A DNA stretch of 64,000 nt, taken from Sthenelais limicola. Lineage: Eukaryota > Annelida > Polychaeta > Phyllodocida > Sigalionidae. Under the pieces are notes generated by a model. It did no database searches. It saw only the letters and a list, made by a program, of their open reading frames with translations, and had not been told where the DNA came from. Shown here in pieces: positions 12,701 to 20,538 of the stretch (position 1 is the stretch's first letter; each line of letters starts with the position of its first letter). The translations under genes and the position numbers were made by a program. The DNA lies in assembly GCA_942159475.1 (NCBI GenBank), contig OW804097.1:113336582-113400581 (forward strand). Reading direction: 5' to 3'.

Positions 12701-15700
12701 TCTTACGAAACGGGCCCACAGGCAGTCCCAGGATTCCTTGGGTGATATATGGATAGGGGTTGATAGTTTTTAAATAAAAGTAATACTAACTGATGCAGCG
12801 CAAATAGGGATTTCTGGGGAGGTATGGTTTTGTGTATCTAGAATAAATGTTAAATATTTTATGGCCAATAAACCTGCTAAAATTGCTCATTTTTCAAAGA
12901 AGATATACACAATTTGATGAAAACTATTATCACCAGGTCATACAGTACTCCAAATAATTAAATTTTCTGTTTGGAATTATACCTCTATCTGTTGGCTATG
13001 TACCCAGTCAAAAATATATGTTCACAAAATAGTTTGTACTTCTCCTAATTCAATTTTTCTTTGGGGAATTTTCCATTGTGTTCCAACGCCCTTTTAATAA
13101 GCCCATCTAGGGATAGAAAATAAATATATCTAATCATTACTTATATGCCCAACATATGCCCCAACAGGTTCACTTTAAAGTAACATGTTTCAAAAGAAAT
13201 TTCAAGGAACAGTGTTTATAGCAGTGCTAGAAGGGTAAATAAAAATCCCACTTGGGGAATTTCTAACATTGAGTTCCAACACCCCTTCATTGCATTACTG
13301 TCTTTACAAATATATACATTAGTCAACAAAAAATCACTAATTGAAACATCTAAACATCTCGAAACATCTAAATTCTTTGTCATAGTTTTTAAAATAGTAT
13401 CTCGGGATAACTTATGACTCATTTAGACATAATTCAAGTGTCAACATTGTGTTCCAATGCCCTGTTGCGTTCCAACCCCCTTTGGTGATAACAAAAAGCA
13501 AAAAAAAGGTTCTCAATATATTTTCTTTTTCATCCTAGGGACCTCCAATGTTTACTATTGAAGTTTGTGAGGAAAATGGATATTTTCTCACTTTTCCCAA
13601 AATCTCAGATGGATGAATCCCATATTTCTGTTGAAAATTCTTCAAAACATAGCCATCATAGCTATCAGTTTGCCCTCATACATATATATATATAATGCTT
13701 TTATTCAATATAATTCATACAGTTACAGAGATATGAAAATAATGAACAGGGTTTTGGTCCTCTGCCCCCTCGCAGGTCTTCCTCGACCGCCCAAAAACAT
13801 ATCACATATCATTTCACATATACGTGAAAGAACAGGGTATTAATATGTTTTGGAAAGTATTTTTAGCCTTGAAAATCGTTAATACAAAATTATCTATACT
13901 CCTGTTTTTAGCTCATCAGAACGAAAATTCAGCCGATGATGTTTTTTTAAAAAGCTGGTGACCCCACCCCCCTCCTTTTTTGCTTGTAAAGCAATTTAAT
14001 TTTAAAAAGTTAAATTCCATTTATTTTTATACTGGAAAGATGGAAAAACTGTCCTTTTCCCATAGAGTCCTATTGTAAATAGTAATACATTTCAGAGCTC
14101 CCTGAAATGAAAACTAACCCGGTGACATATGGTTTTTTATTTGCTTCTTGGATTCACTTAACCATGTTCTTTTATGAGGCAAAGTTTAGATAGAATGTTA
14201 TAATTCATATTTTTTCTGCTGAACAGCTGTTTATACCTTTAATATCCATAATAAAAAAACTTCCAGTCAGTCATAGAGATCAGGAAGGGCATACAGATGT
14301 TATGCATATCAACTCTGTGGAGTTATTTGTAATAGAAGTAATAAAATTCCTTCAAAAATAAAATAAGATACAGGACCAATTTTTCTCACTACAGTTTGGT
14401 CAATAATTATTGAATTGTTACCCAAGCCCCACGAATTGGAAAAAAGCTTACTTGAAAAAACTGAAACAATTGCGAGAGCCTATTTTCAACCCTGCTATTA
14501 TGTATGTTCCCTTGCATTAACACAATTACAAATCATAGGTTAGATATGTTTTGAAATTTTCTCATATTTTTATGATGATTATTTAATGATTGTTGTACCT
14601 CTTTCTGATTCTCGTTAGGGATTTGTAACAATATACTTAAATGTCTTGAAATAATTAATCAAAGAAAATGAACTCACATTAGTGTAAGTTTTTTTACATA
14701 AGATAATGGCATCTTTAAACTAATTTTTAGTCTTGAAAATTGATTCATGTTGTTCATACATGAATATGGGAAAAAGGTCCAAGATACCAAAATATGTCCC
14801 CCCCACTTGGAAATTGCCAGCGACGCCTCTGGTTATAGAATTATAGTTTTAGAAGTTAGTTATTTATATTCTGTACTGCTTCAATATAATTTATGCATTC
14901 AAATGATATTCATCCAGAGAAAGCCAGATCTAAGTGTTTAAAGATTTTCTCATTATGTCCAGTTGTTTTTGCTACAGGGCTTCTAAAATTGTCCTCATTT
15001 CTAATTTGAGGACCCACCCGAATCACCTACCTATGATGATTTCATTTATTATCGCTCACAGGCGACCGTTTTCTCTCGGCCAATTCACTTCAAATTCTTG
15101 GATAAAGATATACCAGCAGCAGAATATTAATGAATCCAATCCTATGAGTCATAGTATGAATAAATCTGAGAATGCAGCTTTAATTGAAATATAATTTGTA
15201 TGGATCTATTCTGGTGAAACGTGCTATAGTAGTACAATTTACTTCCTCAATTGACCCGACATGTCATCTAATCTTGATCAAAAACAACAAAGACAAACCA
15301 CAAGGGTGGTTACAGCCAGCTGAGGGTAACCAAGGTCTAACAAGGTCAAGGTCAAGCTCTTGTATAAACATAAACCAAGGGTGGGCTCCAGAATGTGCAT
15401 GTACATTATCTATACCATTCATCCTACACTTGGCTATATCAAATATAAAATAGAGAATAATCATAAAATGTATTCTTAATCAGGGTAAGAGTAGGATTCA
15501 AATTTGCCGGAGGATCTTGAATACTATATTCTGTGAAGTGTATTTCTTAATTTAGCATACACATTTTGCTCCCCCTCCAGCTGAGTTCTCTCCCCTTTTA
15601 AACCACCATGGTGAACATCGTCGATGGTGTCTGAAACCACTGGTTATAGTATCTAATTTGACCTAAATATGAAGGGGATTCCCCATAGGTTTCCACAAAT

Positions 15701-17934
15701 TAAAGCTGCTTGGTCGGATTTTCAGAAAATGCACAACTACAGTTCTACACATCTATTAAATTCTACTAAATTAGAGTGAAAAATGATAAAACCTAGACCT
15801 GTATATCTGAGATATATATTGTATTATATTAATTAATTGTTTTTACTATTTTATGTATGAACTCACTCAACTAGAATCCTCTTATCTAGTCCTATTTAAC
15901 TAAGAAAGTAATCCTCACCCCCTGTATGTATAACAAATTGACAAATAAAATAAATAAAATCAATCAATGCACACACATACACTCCCGCTGCTTCCACCAC
16001 CCTTCCACCTCCCTCCCCTCCCCCCTCCCCCCTCCCTCCCCTCCCCCCTCCCCCCTCCCTCCCTCCCCCCTCCCTCCAGACCTCTTTATCCCCAACAGTA
16101 AACAATAAATATCTATCTATAAAACCACTGGTTATAGGATCTTACCTTATGTGAAGGGGATTTCCCTCAGGCACCCATCGGTGTATTGGGAATGGACTGG
16201 TGTCCCCTGTTTTTAACCTTTCCACTCTGATCAGGTTCAGGAACAACCTGTTATCAGGGAAGCTGGTTTTCCGATTGATAGCCAGGCTCTGGATTTCCCC
16301 TAATGTTCTTTTAAGTCCGGCGCTGACATCCCGGATGTAAAACTGCTCTGAGTTGTCATCTTCTGCAGCCAGATGTCTCTCACTTTCAGTGCTGCCTAAT
16401 TCCCATGTTTTTGAAGTGTTTCCATAAATGTCAGTGAATGAAATGTTTACCTAGTGATAGCATAAAAGGATAAATTTGTCACAAATGGCAGCTCTACACA
16501 TTTGATAAATTCTGCTTAAAACTATGACAACTAATTATGTTGATATGTTTGGCATTGCCCTAATTCAAACAATCTGTTTGGTTATGATATATGATTATAT
16601 ATACCCACAAAAATGGTTTTAAAGGATTCGGCTCCATATTTATCTGAATCAAATATATAGCTATCTCATCAACGATAGCAGCTACTGTACCAGCATAGAA
16701 ATAATGCAGTATCAAATTATAAACATAAGGGGGACTTGAAGACCTCATACATTTAGAGAAGTACCCCGGGCCCGTGAATTGTCATATTATGGCAATAAAC
16801 TTTATCAATCAATGTTCTGGCGACTTCAACCTTATTATTATCATTATTATATATGAATATAAGCCTGGCTTACATGCCTCTCCTGTCCGGGAAAGAGTTG
16901 AATGTCTGCCCTTGTCAGCGTTACAACCACCGGGTCGGGATCCACTTCGTCATGGCTCTCAACTCTGTTTGCGTTTGTGTCCACCTGTGACGAACACTTA
17001 TCACTATAATCGGAGACTTGCATGTGCCACTGCACATGTCAGTTAAGGGCCTAGTCCACCAAGCCGATTGTCATGCGATTTTGCGCTGCAGAGGACTCTT
17101 TTGCACCAAGTTCTGTGAGAATCGCATGAGAATCGGCTTAGTGGACCAGGCCCTTTACTGTGCATCCTGGGGTGGATTCTGTTGAAATCTGACATACAAA
17201 TTTGGCAACATTTTTGTCGAATATTGCAAGAATGTTTTCATAATATCATAGTTTGTATAAATGATCTATCAAAACCAAATTTAGAAACCCGGTAACAAAA
17301 ACAACTGGACAAAATCCTCCAACATGTTGGTCAAACGACTTTCAGATGGATTGGAAAAGAATGGAACAAAAAGTAGAAACACTTTAGTTGTTTTGGGTTT
17401 TGGGTTTTTTGGGTTTTTTTTTTAACTCTTTAGTTGTTACTGAGTGCGCAGCTTTGATAAGGGACACCTTATGCAACAGGTGTTGTTGCATTTGGGTCAG
17501 GTTTTCAAAAAATGTACAATTGGCAACTCTACACATTTAGTAAATTCTGCTATATTAGGTTGCAATTTGGTCAATACTAGGCAAATTCGAGAATATTCGG
17601 AATTGCAACGATTCTAGCAATGTGTTTGGTTAGGTTGAACTTTATTTTGAACTTTATTTATGTCTCAAATTTCGGTTTTGGTGATGAGGGGATTGGTGAA
17701 GACGAATTGTACATTTTTTGGCGATTTCACTCATTTACAGAAAGCACAACTCACCATTCGTTCTTCAGTGGTAAGCACTGCTAATTCAGTTCAAGGTAAC
17801 TATGGTGATTCTAATACCTGTAAATGATCCTCTTCATTCTGGCTGTTGTTGTTCTTTCTACAGCAACATGAGATAATGTTACACACGGTAAGGTAGAGTA
17901 GTTTCAGTGTGTGCAAGACTTGGCGCAACATCAT
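641..17934 (-). CDS. Arachidonate-type lipoxygenase, complete 17-exon gene
   Basis: Non-heme iron dioxygenase that adds O2 to polyunsaturated fatty acids to form lipid hydroperoxides. I assembled 17 coding exons by reading the reverse strand. Every junction is GT-AG, all phases agree, and the sum is 2166 nt (721 aa plus stop), against about 660-700 aa for animal lipoxygenases. Order: hydrophobic Cys-rich leader (1-30), linker, divergent PLAT (about 58-178, ending FPIHRW), catalytic domain (about 185-721). Seen motifs: WLMAK (395-399), HQSKAH (iron His410 and His415), THL, SHPVFKLLAPH, LLSEGG, QHAAVS (His600, Ser604) and the C-terminal NAISI (Ile721 ligand). Loop GREG replaces vertebrate GGGG. 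No frameshift or stop was found, so the gene looks functional. Regiospecificity (5-, 8-, 12- or 15-) cannot be read safely. Confidence 0.93.
2220..2383 (-). CDS. Lipoxygenase exon 16 (residues 630-683)
   Basis: 164 nt, acceptor CTGACAG, donor GTGAGG, leaving in phase 2. Encodes ALPDVKATASMLPLAHLLSL and later NSLGYFD, which match the family's LPD...Q/L-x-x-x-x-x-LG block near the C-terminus. Confidence 0.93.
2903..3076 (-). CDS. Lipoxygenase exon 15 (iron ligands His600/Ser604)
   Basis: 174 nt, 58 codons, acceptor TTTCAG, donor GTGAGA. Encodes SSVQHAAVSFKQY and then FPANYPPCL. The His in QHAAVS is the third iron His. The fourth position is Ser, not the more usual Asn or His; Ser occurs here in human ALOX15B (family knowledge). 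Confidence 0.96.
3287..3372 (-). CDS. Lipoxygenase exon 14 (residues 543-571)
   Basis: 86 nt, acceptor TTGTAG, donor GTGGGA. Encodes DSLLLDSEVQSWYRVIGAP, matching the family D-x-E-x-Q-x-W block. Confidence 0.93.
3707..3812 (-). CDS. Lipoxygenase exon 13 (residues 508-542)
   Basis: 106 nt, acceptor TTATAG, donor GTCAGT. Encodes VGEDVLPYYPYRDHAIPLHR and then QYVTDVITGVYP. It contains Y-P-Y-R-D and the Y-V helix. The donor was chosen because only it gives phase 1 and the expected YPND junction with exon 14. Confidence 0.9.
4133..4286 (-). CDS. Lipoxygenase exon 12 (residues 456-507)
   Basis: 154 nt, acceptor TTATAG, donor GTAGGA after KRRG. Encodes LAMSTLLSEGGFIDAYMAMG, then REGAFHII. The GREG loop differs from the GGGG loop of vertebrate enzymes. 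The acceptor sits 6 nt from the end of a D-family element. Confidence 0.95.
4293..4649 (+). mobile_element. D-family MITE, copy 1 (lipoxygenase intron 11)
   Basis: About 357 bp running from TAGTGAATTTG to ATGGCGGCTATGTAACTCCCCTA. Shares GCGCATGTCT, CAAATGCATGATGGGA and CAAAATGGCGGC with the other D copies. Its left end lies 6 nt from the AG of exon 12. Confidence 0.75.
5143..5260 (-). CDS. Lipoxygenase exon 11 (residues 417-455)
   Basis: 118 nt, acceptor TTTTGCAG, donor GTTAGG. The split glycine joins exon 10 to give AHLGFTHL. It continues through THRELSRSHPVFKLLAPH, the conserved T-H-L ... R-x-L ... H-P-x-x-x-L-L-x-P-H block, and ends LIKMN. Confidence 0.95.
5909..6005 (-). CDS. Lipoxygenase exon 10 (iron ligands His410/His415)
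   Basis: 97 nt, acceptor ATATAG, donor GTAATA, leaving in phase 1. Encodes WLMAKMWCNIADSNIHQSKA and HL. W-L-x-A-K and H-x4-H hold the first two iron-binding histidines (residues 410 and 415). Confidence 0.96.
6265..6360 (-). CDS. Lipoxygenase exon 9 (residues 353-384)
   Basis: 96 nt, 32 codons, acceptor TTTACAG, donor GTAAGT. Encodes LAAPLVLFYLNSKKQLLPIA and then IQIQQ, the conserved P-L-x-L-F-Y ... L-x-P-I-A-I-Q block. Confidence 0.95.
6836..7141 (-). mobile_element. B-family MITE, 5'-decayed copy
   Basis: The right end is clear: TGCGACTTGTGACTCA, then CACATCACA. The internal word CTAGAAATACTTATTAGATG is shared with other B copies. The left terminus is eroded. Confidence 0.7.
7179..7305 (-). 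CDS. Lipoxygenase exon 8 (residues 310-352)
   Basis: 127 nt, acceptor CTTGCAG, donor GTATGT. Encodes FAVTGHMIEPFLGGKSLETA and then KKIFIVDYKLVHGIATPHQ. The IFIVDY strand is diagnostic of animal lipoxygenases. A B-family element lies about 37 bp past the donor. Confidence 0.96.
8041..8100 (+). mobile_element. LINE/SINE-like 3' tail
   Basis: Ends TTCTGACAAATAAAGTATTT followed by a CAATT-rich simple tail. AATAAA plus a short tandem tail is typical of non-LTR 3' ends. The body is not identifiable. Confidence 0.35.
8178..8281 (-). CDS. Lipoxygenase exon 7 (residues 276-309)
   Basis: 104 nt, acceptor CACACAG, donor GTAAGT, leaving in phase 2. Encodes KWYLEDEYFGYQRLAGCNP, the conserved family block (W..D..FG.Q.L.G.NP), followed by SIPH. 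Confidence 0.95.
8532..8660 (-). CDS. Lipoxygenase exon 6 (residues 233-275)
   Basis: 129 nt, 43 codons, acceptor TGTAG and donor GTATGT. Encodes VDFYGTQLVGYAAATLEDML through CFPMPE. This is the family's early catalytic-domain helix and the loop before the W-D-E-x-F-G segment. Confidence 0.92.
8736..8970 (-). mobile_element. A-family MITE (lipoxygenase intron 5)
   Basis: Terminal inverted repeats GGGTCA...TGACC and the shared words CCTAACCAAACAGATTGCTAG and AATGCCAAATATACTC. Flanked by AAAT on both sides (8732-8735, 8971-8974). Confidence 0.85.
9305..9349 (-). CDS. Lipoxygenase exon 5 (micro-exon, residues 218-232)
   Basis: A 45-nt exon, CATVPDEEHFSTHHQ, with acceptor TTTTACAG and donor GTATGT, phase 0 on both sides. 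Skipping it would remove 15 residues without shifting frame. Confidence 0.82.
9525..9770. repeat. Dispersed repeat I, copy 1
   Basis: Loosely similar to 18775-19065 (words like CCATTA, CCTCAT..AA..CAGCTGGG, GGGGGAxAGxTCC). No ends or coding potential seen. Confidence 0.3.
9898..10015 (-). CDS. Lipoxygenase exon 4 (residues 178-217)
   Basis: Acceptor CCCTGCAG, 118 nt, donor GTGAGG. It encodes LPQDD, then RRRELDEAR and YPGLPPQ, which matches the helix linking PLAT to the catalytic domain. Its first 21 bases and its acceptor are repeated in the 71-bp tandem array just upstream in the transcript. Confidence 0.93.
9995..10236 (-). repeat. 71-bp tandem array of exon-4 splice acceptors, block 1
   Basis: The unit begins at the true exon 4 edge and repeats near 10067, 10138 and 10208. 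On the transcribed strand each unit reads GTATACTAATAACTATATTG, then TCCTCCATCTATAACCCTG plus CAG, then 21 bases of exon 4. A branch-point-like TACTAAT lies about 37 nt before the AG. Copies 2-4 carry TAG or CAG and keep the AG. Confidence 0.9.
10284..10526 (+). repeat. 22-bp minisatellite
   Basis: Units built on CTCCATAGATCAAGACTTCCG, about seven near-identical and several diverged or shortened (CATAGATCAAGACTTCCC). Confidence 0.85.
10561..10632 (-). pseudogene. tRNA-like sequence (SINE head or tRNA pseudogene)
   Basis: The minus strand starts AGTTCCGTAGTGTAGTGGTT (A box TAGTGTAGTGG) and has GGTTCGAGCCT (B box) at normal spacing. The 5' part resembles tRNA-Val. The T arm pairs, but acceptor and anticodon stems do not, so it is unlikely to be a working tRNA. 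Confidence 0.6.
10992..11310. repeat. Direct tandem duplication (166-bp period) with promoter-like motifs
   Basis: Copies begin GATGCTTTGGATAGCAAGCA at 10992 and 11158. Each carries GATTGGCT (inverted CCAAT). Copy 1 has the GC box CCCCGCCC, and copy 2 ends in GTATTATATAGG, a TATA-like site. Possible remnant promoter of a mobile element. Confidence 0.6.
11474..11592. repeat. Near-perfect 119-nt hairpin
   Basis: Arms AATAATTT...CTGCTCGCGGTGTCTATAGC...AGGGA and their mirror, about 47 bp each with a few mismatches. An inner stem TCGGGC-TTC-GCCC lies at the tip. Marks the right edge of the composite insertion. Confidence 0.9.
11599..12168 (-). repeat. 71-bp tandem array of exon-4 splice acceptors, block 2
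   Basis: Eight further units at 11641, 11712, 11783, 11854, 11925, 11996, 12067 and 12138 (exactly 71-bp steps). All keep the CAG acceptor and nearly all the TACTAAT. The last unit is split by the transposon at 12169 and its remainder resumes at 14832. Confidence 0.92.
12169..14831. mobile_element. hAT-like DNA transposon, non-autonomous (2.66 kb)
   Basis: Ends CAGGGGCGTCGCTG and its complement (CAGAGGCGTCGCTG). Flanked by GTTAT on both sides (12164-12168, 14832-14836). CAGGGGCG-type ends are typical of hAT elements, and a 5-bp duplication suggests the hAT5-type group (from memory). No transposase reading frame is visible. G and C runs sit just inside both ends. Confidence 0.8.
13683..13791 (-). 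mobile_element. SINE-like element H, copy 1
   Basis: Shares TATAATGCTTTTATTC, GTCCTCTGCCCCCTCGCAG and CGACCGCC with 42160-42266. Read on the minus strand it ends in a (TA)n tail. Nested in the hAT-like element. Confidence 0.65.
15712..15830 (+). mobile_element. A-family MITE, truncated
   Basis: Left end GGTCGGATTTTCAGAAAATG and the internal GAGTGAAAAATGAT with CTGAGATATA are recognisable. The right half is missing. Confidence 0.6.
15998..16079 (-). repeat. Polypyrimidine tract (G-rich in the lipoxygenase pre-mRNA)
   Basis: Long run of CCCTCCC/CCCCTCC blocks on plus. The transcript therefore carries many GGG runs 66-150 nt downstream of the exon 3 donor, with G-quadruplex potential. Confidence 0.85.
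16146..16450 (-). CDS. Lipoxygenase exon 3 (PLAT domain, residues 77-177)
   Basis: The longest exon, 305 nt from acceptor TAG to donor GTAAGA, entered in phase 0 and left in phase 2. It encodes most of the PLAT/LH2 beta-sandwich and ends FPIHRWVPEGNPLHI, the family's conserved F-P-x-x-R-W strand that leads into the catalytic domain. A G-rich tract in the pre-mRNA begins about 66 nt after the donor. Confidence 0.9.
16485..16588 (+). mobile_element. A-family MITE fragment
   Basis: Internal segment only: GGCAGCTCTACACATTTG, GGCATTGCCCTAATTCAAAC and AATCTGTTTGGTTATG. Confidence 0.55.
16770..16815 (+). mobile_element. LINE-like 3' tail
   Basis: ATGGCAATAAACTTTATCAATCAATG: a polyadenylation-like hexamer followed by a short CAAT tandem tail. 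Confidence 0.3.
16874..16984 (-). CDS. Lipoxygenase exon 2 (residues 40-76)
   Basis: Acceptor CAG, 37 codons in phase 0 from VDTNANR to GQERH, donor GTAAGC. Acidic linker followed by the first PLAT strands (VVVTLTRAD). The end of a D-family element lies about 21 nt upstream of the acceptor. Confidence 0.85.
17009..17290 (+). mobile_element. D-family MITE, copy 2 (truncated, with nested element)
   Basis: Left end TCGGAGACTTGCATGTG plus CACATGTCAG, then after a nested insertion GTGCATCCTGGGGTGGATTC and the body to CTATCAAAACCAAAT. Its end lies about 21 nt from the exon 2 acceptor. Confidence 0.7.
17046..17154. mobile_element. Harbinger-like MITE nested in D copy 2
   Basis: 109 bp with about 35-bp inverted repeats beginning AGGGCCTAGTCCACCAAGCC. 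Flanked by TTA on both sides (17043-17045, 17155-17157), the typical PIF/Harbinger 3-bp target duplication. Removing it rejoins the D sequence. Confidence 0.82.
17494..17732 (+). mobile_element. A-family MITE (lipoxygenase intron 1)
   Basis: GGGTCAGGTTTTCAAAAAATG at the left and a right end of the GGCGATTTCAC type. Flanked by ATTT on both sides (17490-17493, 17733-17736). Confidence 0.85.
17818..17934 (-). CDS. Lipoxygenase exon 1 (N-terminus, residues 1-39)
   Basis: Starts with two adjacent ATGs (17934 and 17931) and ends LQ before donor GTATTAG in phase 0, which fits exon 2. Residues 2-26 are hydrophobic and end in CCC before a basic, Asn-rich stretch, so this may be a membrane anchor or acylation site (inference). 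Animal lipoxygenases usually start directly at PLAT, so this leader is extra. An AG directly precedes the ATG, so a 5' UTR intron is possible. Confidence 0.72.
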
Positions 17935-18421
17935 CTGTAATTGTAATACCCATTATAGCAGAGTTTAACACTATGGTAACAAAACCTTTTCTCGTTTTTC
18001 TTGTTTTTAAAGGGTTTTATTCAACATTCCTGCTGACTGGGCAGATACAAATATAGATATAAATATAAATGCAACGTTCTGTACCCTATTTTGTATTTTG
18101 GGGGTATTTTCAAATGTTCTCACTCTCAATCGTCAACGATAAAACAAATATAACAAATGTAACAAATATAAAGTTTCGCAGTTCAATGCTCCTGATTCAT
18201 TGTATCTCCATCATCAATATTGATTATCAACTTTTGGCCCTTCTGATCGAAAACTGCGTTATATTTTAAAACGCAATATCTTTTTTTTAATCTCGTTTAC
18301 AAAGGCTCTGTATTCAATATTATCATCCTGAAATAACTTCTGCCGGGGACTATAATTCTTAACACTTAAACTTAATTTCATATGTCTCTATAGCTGTCAC
18401 GCATCGACAGTATTTGATATT
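17935..18421. other. Region upstream of lipoxygenase, nothing clear
   Basis: The lipoxygenase promoter or a 5' UTR exon should lie here or beyond. I see no CpG island, TATA box at a sensible distance, or conserved motif I would call. Confidence 0.4.
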
Positions 18422-19130
18422 TGTGATGTGTTTCAGGAAAATGAGTCATAAGTCGCAAAATTGATTTTTTTCAAAGTGTTTTTTCACAAGATCACATTAT
18501 TGGAATGATTTGATCTATGGGGAGTTTATCACTTATATCTATATCAATTGATGTATCAAATTTCAAGACAATCTATGTAATATATCCTTTCGTTTTAAAG
18601 GCCCCCATATGGACTACATTAAGTTACTTTACAGTTTATTGACCCCAAGACATATTGGGAACGGTTTTTTTCTCAAAAATTAATAATTATATGAAACTTA
18701 AAATCTAGAAATACTTTCATCTTTTCAAATATAATGGTATAATAATTGGTAACATGATACCCGCGTTGCGGGGACATTTCTTTGATTGGGAAGGGTGGAA
18801 GACGGAATTCCATTAAACCTCTCGAAATCTGTCACCTCCTCATGAAAACAACAGCTGGGATAGGATGGAGGAACTCAGATTTGGGGGACAGCTCCCCTTG
18901 TCTTATCATCATGAATGACATTACAGGCCTAATGGCGATCATCCAGAACACTGTAATGGCTGTAATGGCGTTCATGTATAACAGTATGTATCAGGATGGC
19001 GGGCCTCATTACCTAAAGGAGTGGTCCTAGCTGGTCCTCCCTCCCCTCACCTCCACCCGTGTCCAGTTAAGAACTATATCTCAAAATATATTTTTTGTGA
19101 CTTATGACTCATCTCCTAAAACACATCACA
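18422..19130 (+). mobile_element. B-family MITE interrupted by repeat I
   Basis: Left end TGTGATGTGTTTCAGGAAAA, right end CTTATGACTCA...ACATCACA, TT on each side. The usual 410-bp body is split near 18745-19065 by repeat I. Confidence 0.8.
18775..19065. repeat. Dispersed repeat I, copy 2
   Basis: Foreign block within the B element, loosely related to 9525-9770. No ends or coding potential recognised. Confidence 0.35.
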
Positions 19131-19251
19131 TTTTTACTTTCAACGTTTTACATGGGTCCACATCAATACAAGCCTGAAAAAAAATCGTTAAATACATCGT
19201 TAATGTAACTTTGATATCTACTGTCTTGCAGACATTCTGCCAATGAGATAT

Positions 19252-19486
19252 GGGTCAGACTTTCAAAAAATGTACAATTGGCAGCTCTACACATTTAGGA
19301 AATTCTGTTAAATTTGGCTGAAAAATGATGAATACTGGGTATATCTGAGTATATTTGATATCGCATTGATTTAAAGTATCAGTTTTGTTATGTTAAACTG
19401 CATTTTGAAGCTCATTTTTGTCTTAAATATGGGTTATTTGAGAGGATTGGTGAAGGCGAATTGTACATTTTCTGAAAATCTGACCC
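19252..19486 (+). mobile_element. A-family MITE
   Basis: Complete, GGGTCAGACTTTC to GAAAATCTGACCC, 235 bp. Flanks ATAT and TTAT (3 of 4 match). Confidence 0.85.
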
Positions 19487-19927
19487 TTATAGAGGTAGCA
19501 CTACCACAGGGGTGGGAACGCTCACCACCAATTGAGGGAACAGGTGAGCGCGGAGAGGCTTCGCGCAACATTTCGCGCATAAGATGTTCTGCTATTTCCT
19601 GCGGTACATGTTTGTACAATATACTCCCTTTTTTTAATGGTTGAACGGACATTTTAATTAATCAAGTCAACTTCATCCTGACGGGAAATATCATGTTCAG
19701 AGATTCTAATGGTGCTACTTTGCTCCCGCTGGCCAAAAGGTGGGCGTCGCCTACTGGTTACTCGATCATTACAACAATGTTTTCGAACTCATCAGACTTG
19801 AAAAAACGAGAAAAATTCCTGGTGTTCCTTCAGTCTTCTAATGGAAGGAACATTTTGTCTCTTATTTTTCAAGTCTGGGGAGTACGACAATTGAAAGCTC
19901 AACATAAGATATTCGTTCAGTAAATGT

Positions 19928-20142
19928 GGGTGAAGTCGCCAGAAAATGTACAATTCACTTTCACCAATCTCCTCAAATAGCCCAAATTTCAGAGGAAAAT
20001 AAAGTTCAAAACTCAGTTCAACCTAACCAAATAGATTGCTAGAATCAATGCAATGCCAAATATACTCGAATTTACCAAATATTGACCAAATTGCAGCCTA
20101 TAGATACATCTGCCAATTGTGCATTTTCTGAAAATCTGACCC
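19928..20142 (-). mobile_element. A-family MITE, asymmetric-end type
   Basis: Left end GGGTGAAGTCGCCAGAAAAT, right end GAAAATCTGACCC. The two outer ~14 bp differ although the inner TIR (AGAAAATGTACAATT) is shared. Confidence 0.85.
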
Positions 20143-20432
20143 ATTTACGCATTACATTACATTGGTATATTGCGTTCGTTCAAAGAATTTGTGCGGCTAT
20201 AAAAGCATTTCTTTTCATCTATGGTGGAGCACAGACTGCAGAAAATCGGGAGGTTGTGACATTAATTTGTAAAATGAAATGATATAAGTTACTTCTAAAA
20301 AGGACTTACCTCGATTTATGGGAATTTTTTAATTTTTAATTTTAAAACTGTTGCTTTATCGACTATATCGGATCAAGCAGAATGTGATACGTTTTTAGGG
20401 AGGTTCAGCAAGTCTAACGTATACCTAATCGT

Positions 20433-20538
20433 AAACGTATCCGTATCTAAGATGATACAAACATATCTCTTATGATACAATTCATTGTTTACACTTAAAA
20501 ATGCGATATAATTCAGAAAAAGATACGGATACGGGTTT
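20433..20538. repeat. Inverted repeat, 16-bp arms
   Basis: AAACGTATCCGTATCT mirrored by AGATACGGATACGGGTTT with a ~70-nt spacer. Confidence 0.5.

Noticed and set aside
15896..16108. Gly/Arg-rich and Pro/Ser-rich frames on opposite strands
   Set aside because: Both come from the CCCTCCC tract in lipoxygenase intron 3.
19390..19652. Overlapping frames on both strands with TFSENLT-like words
   Set aside because: Derived from A-family terminal repeats; the same words recur at every A copy.
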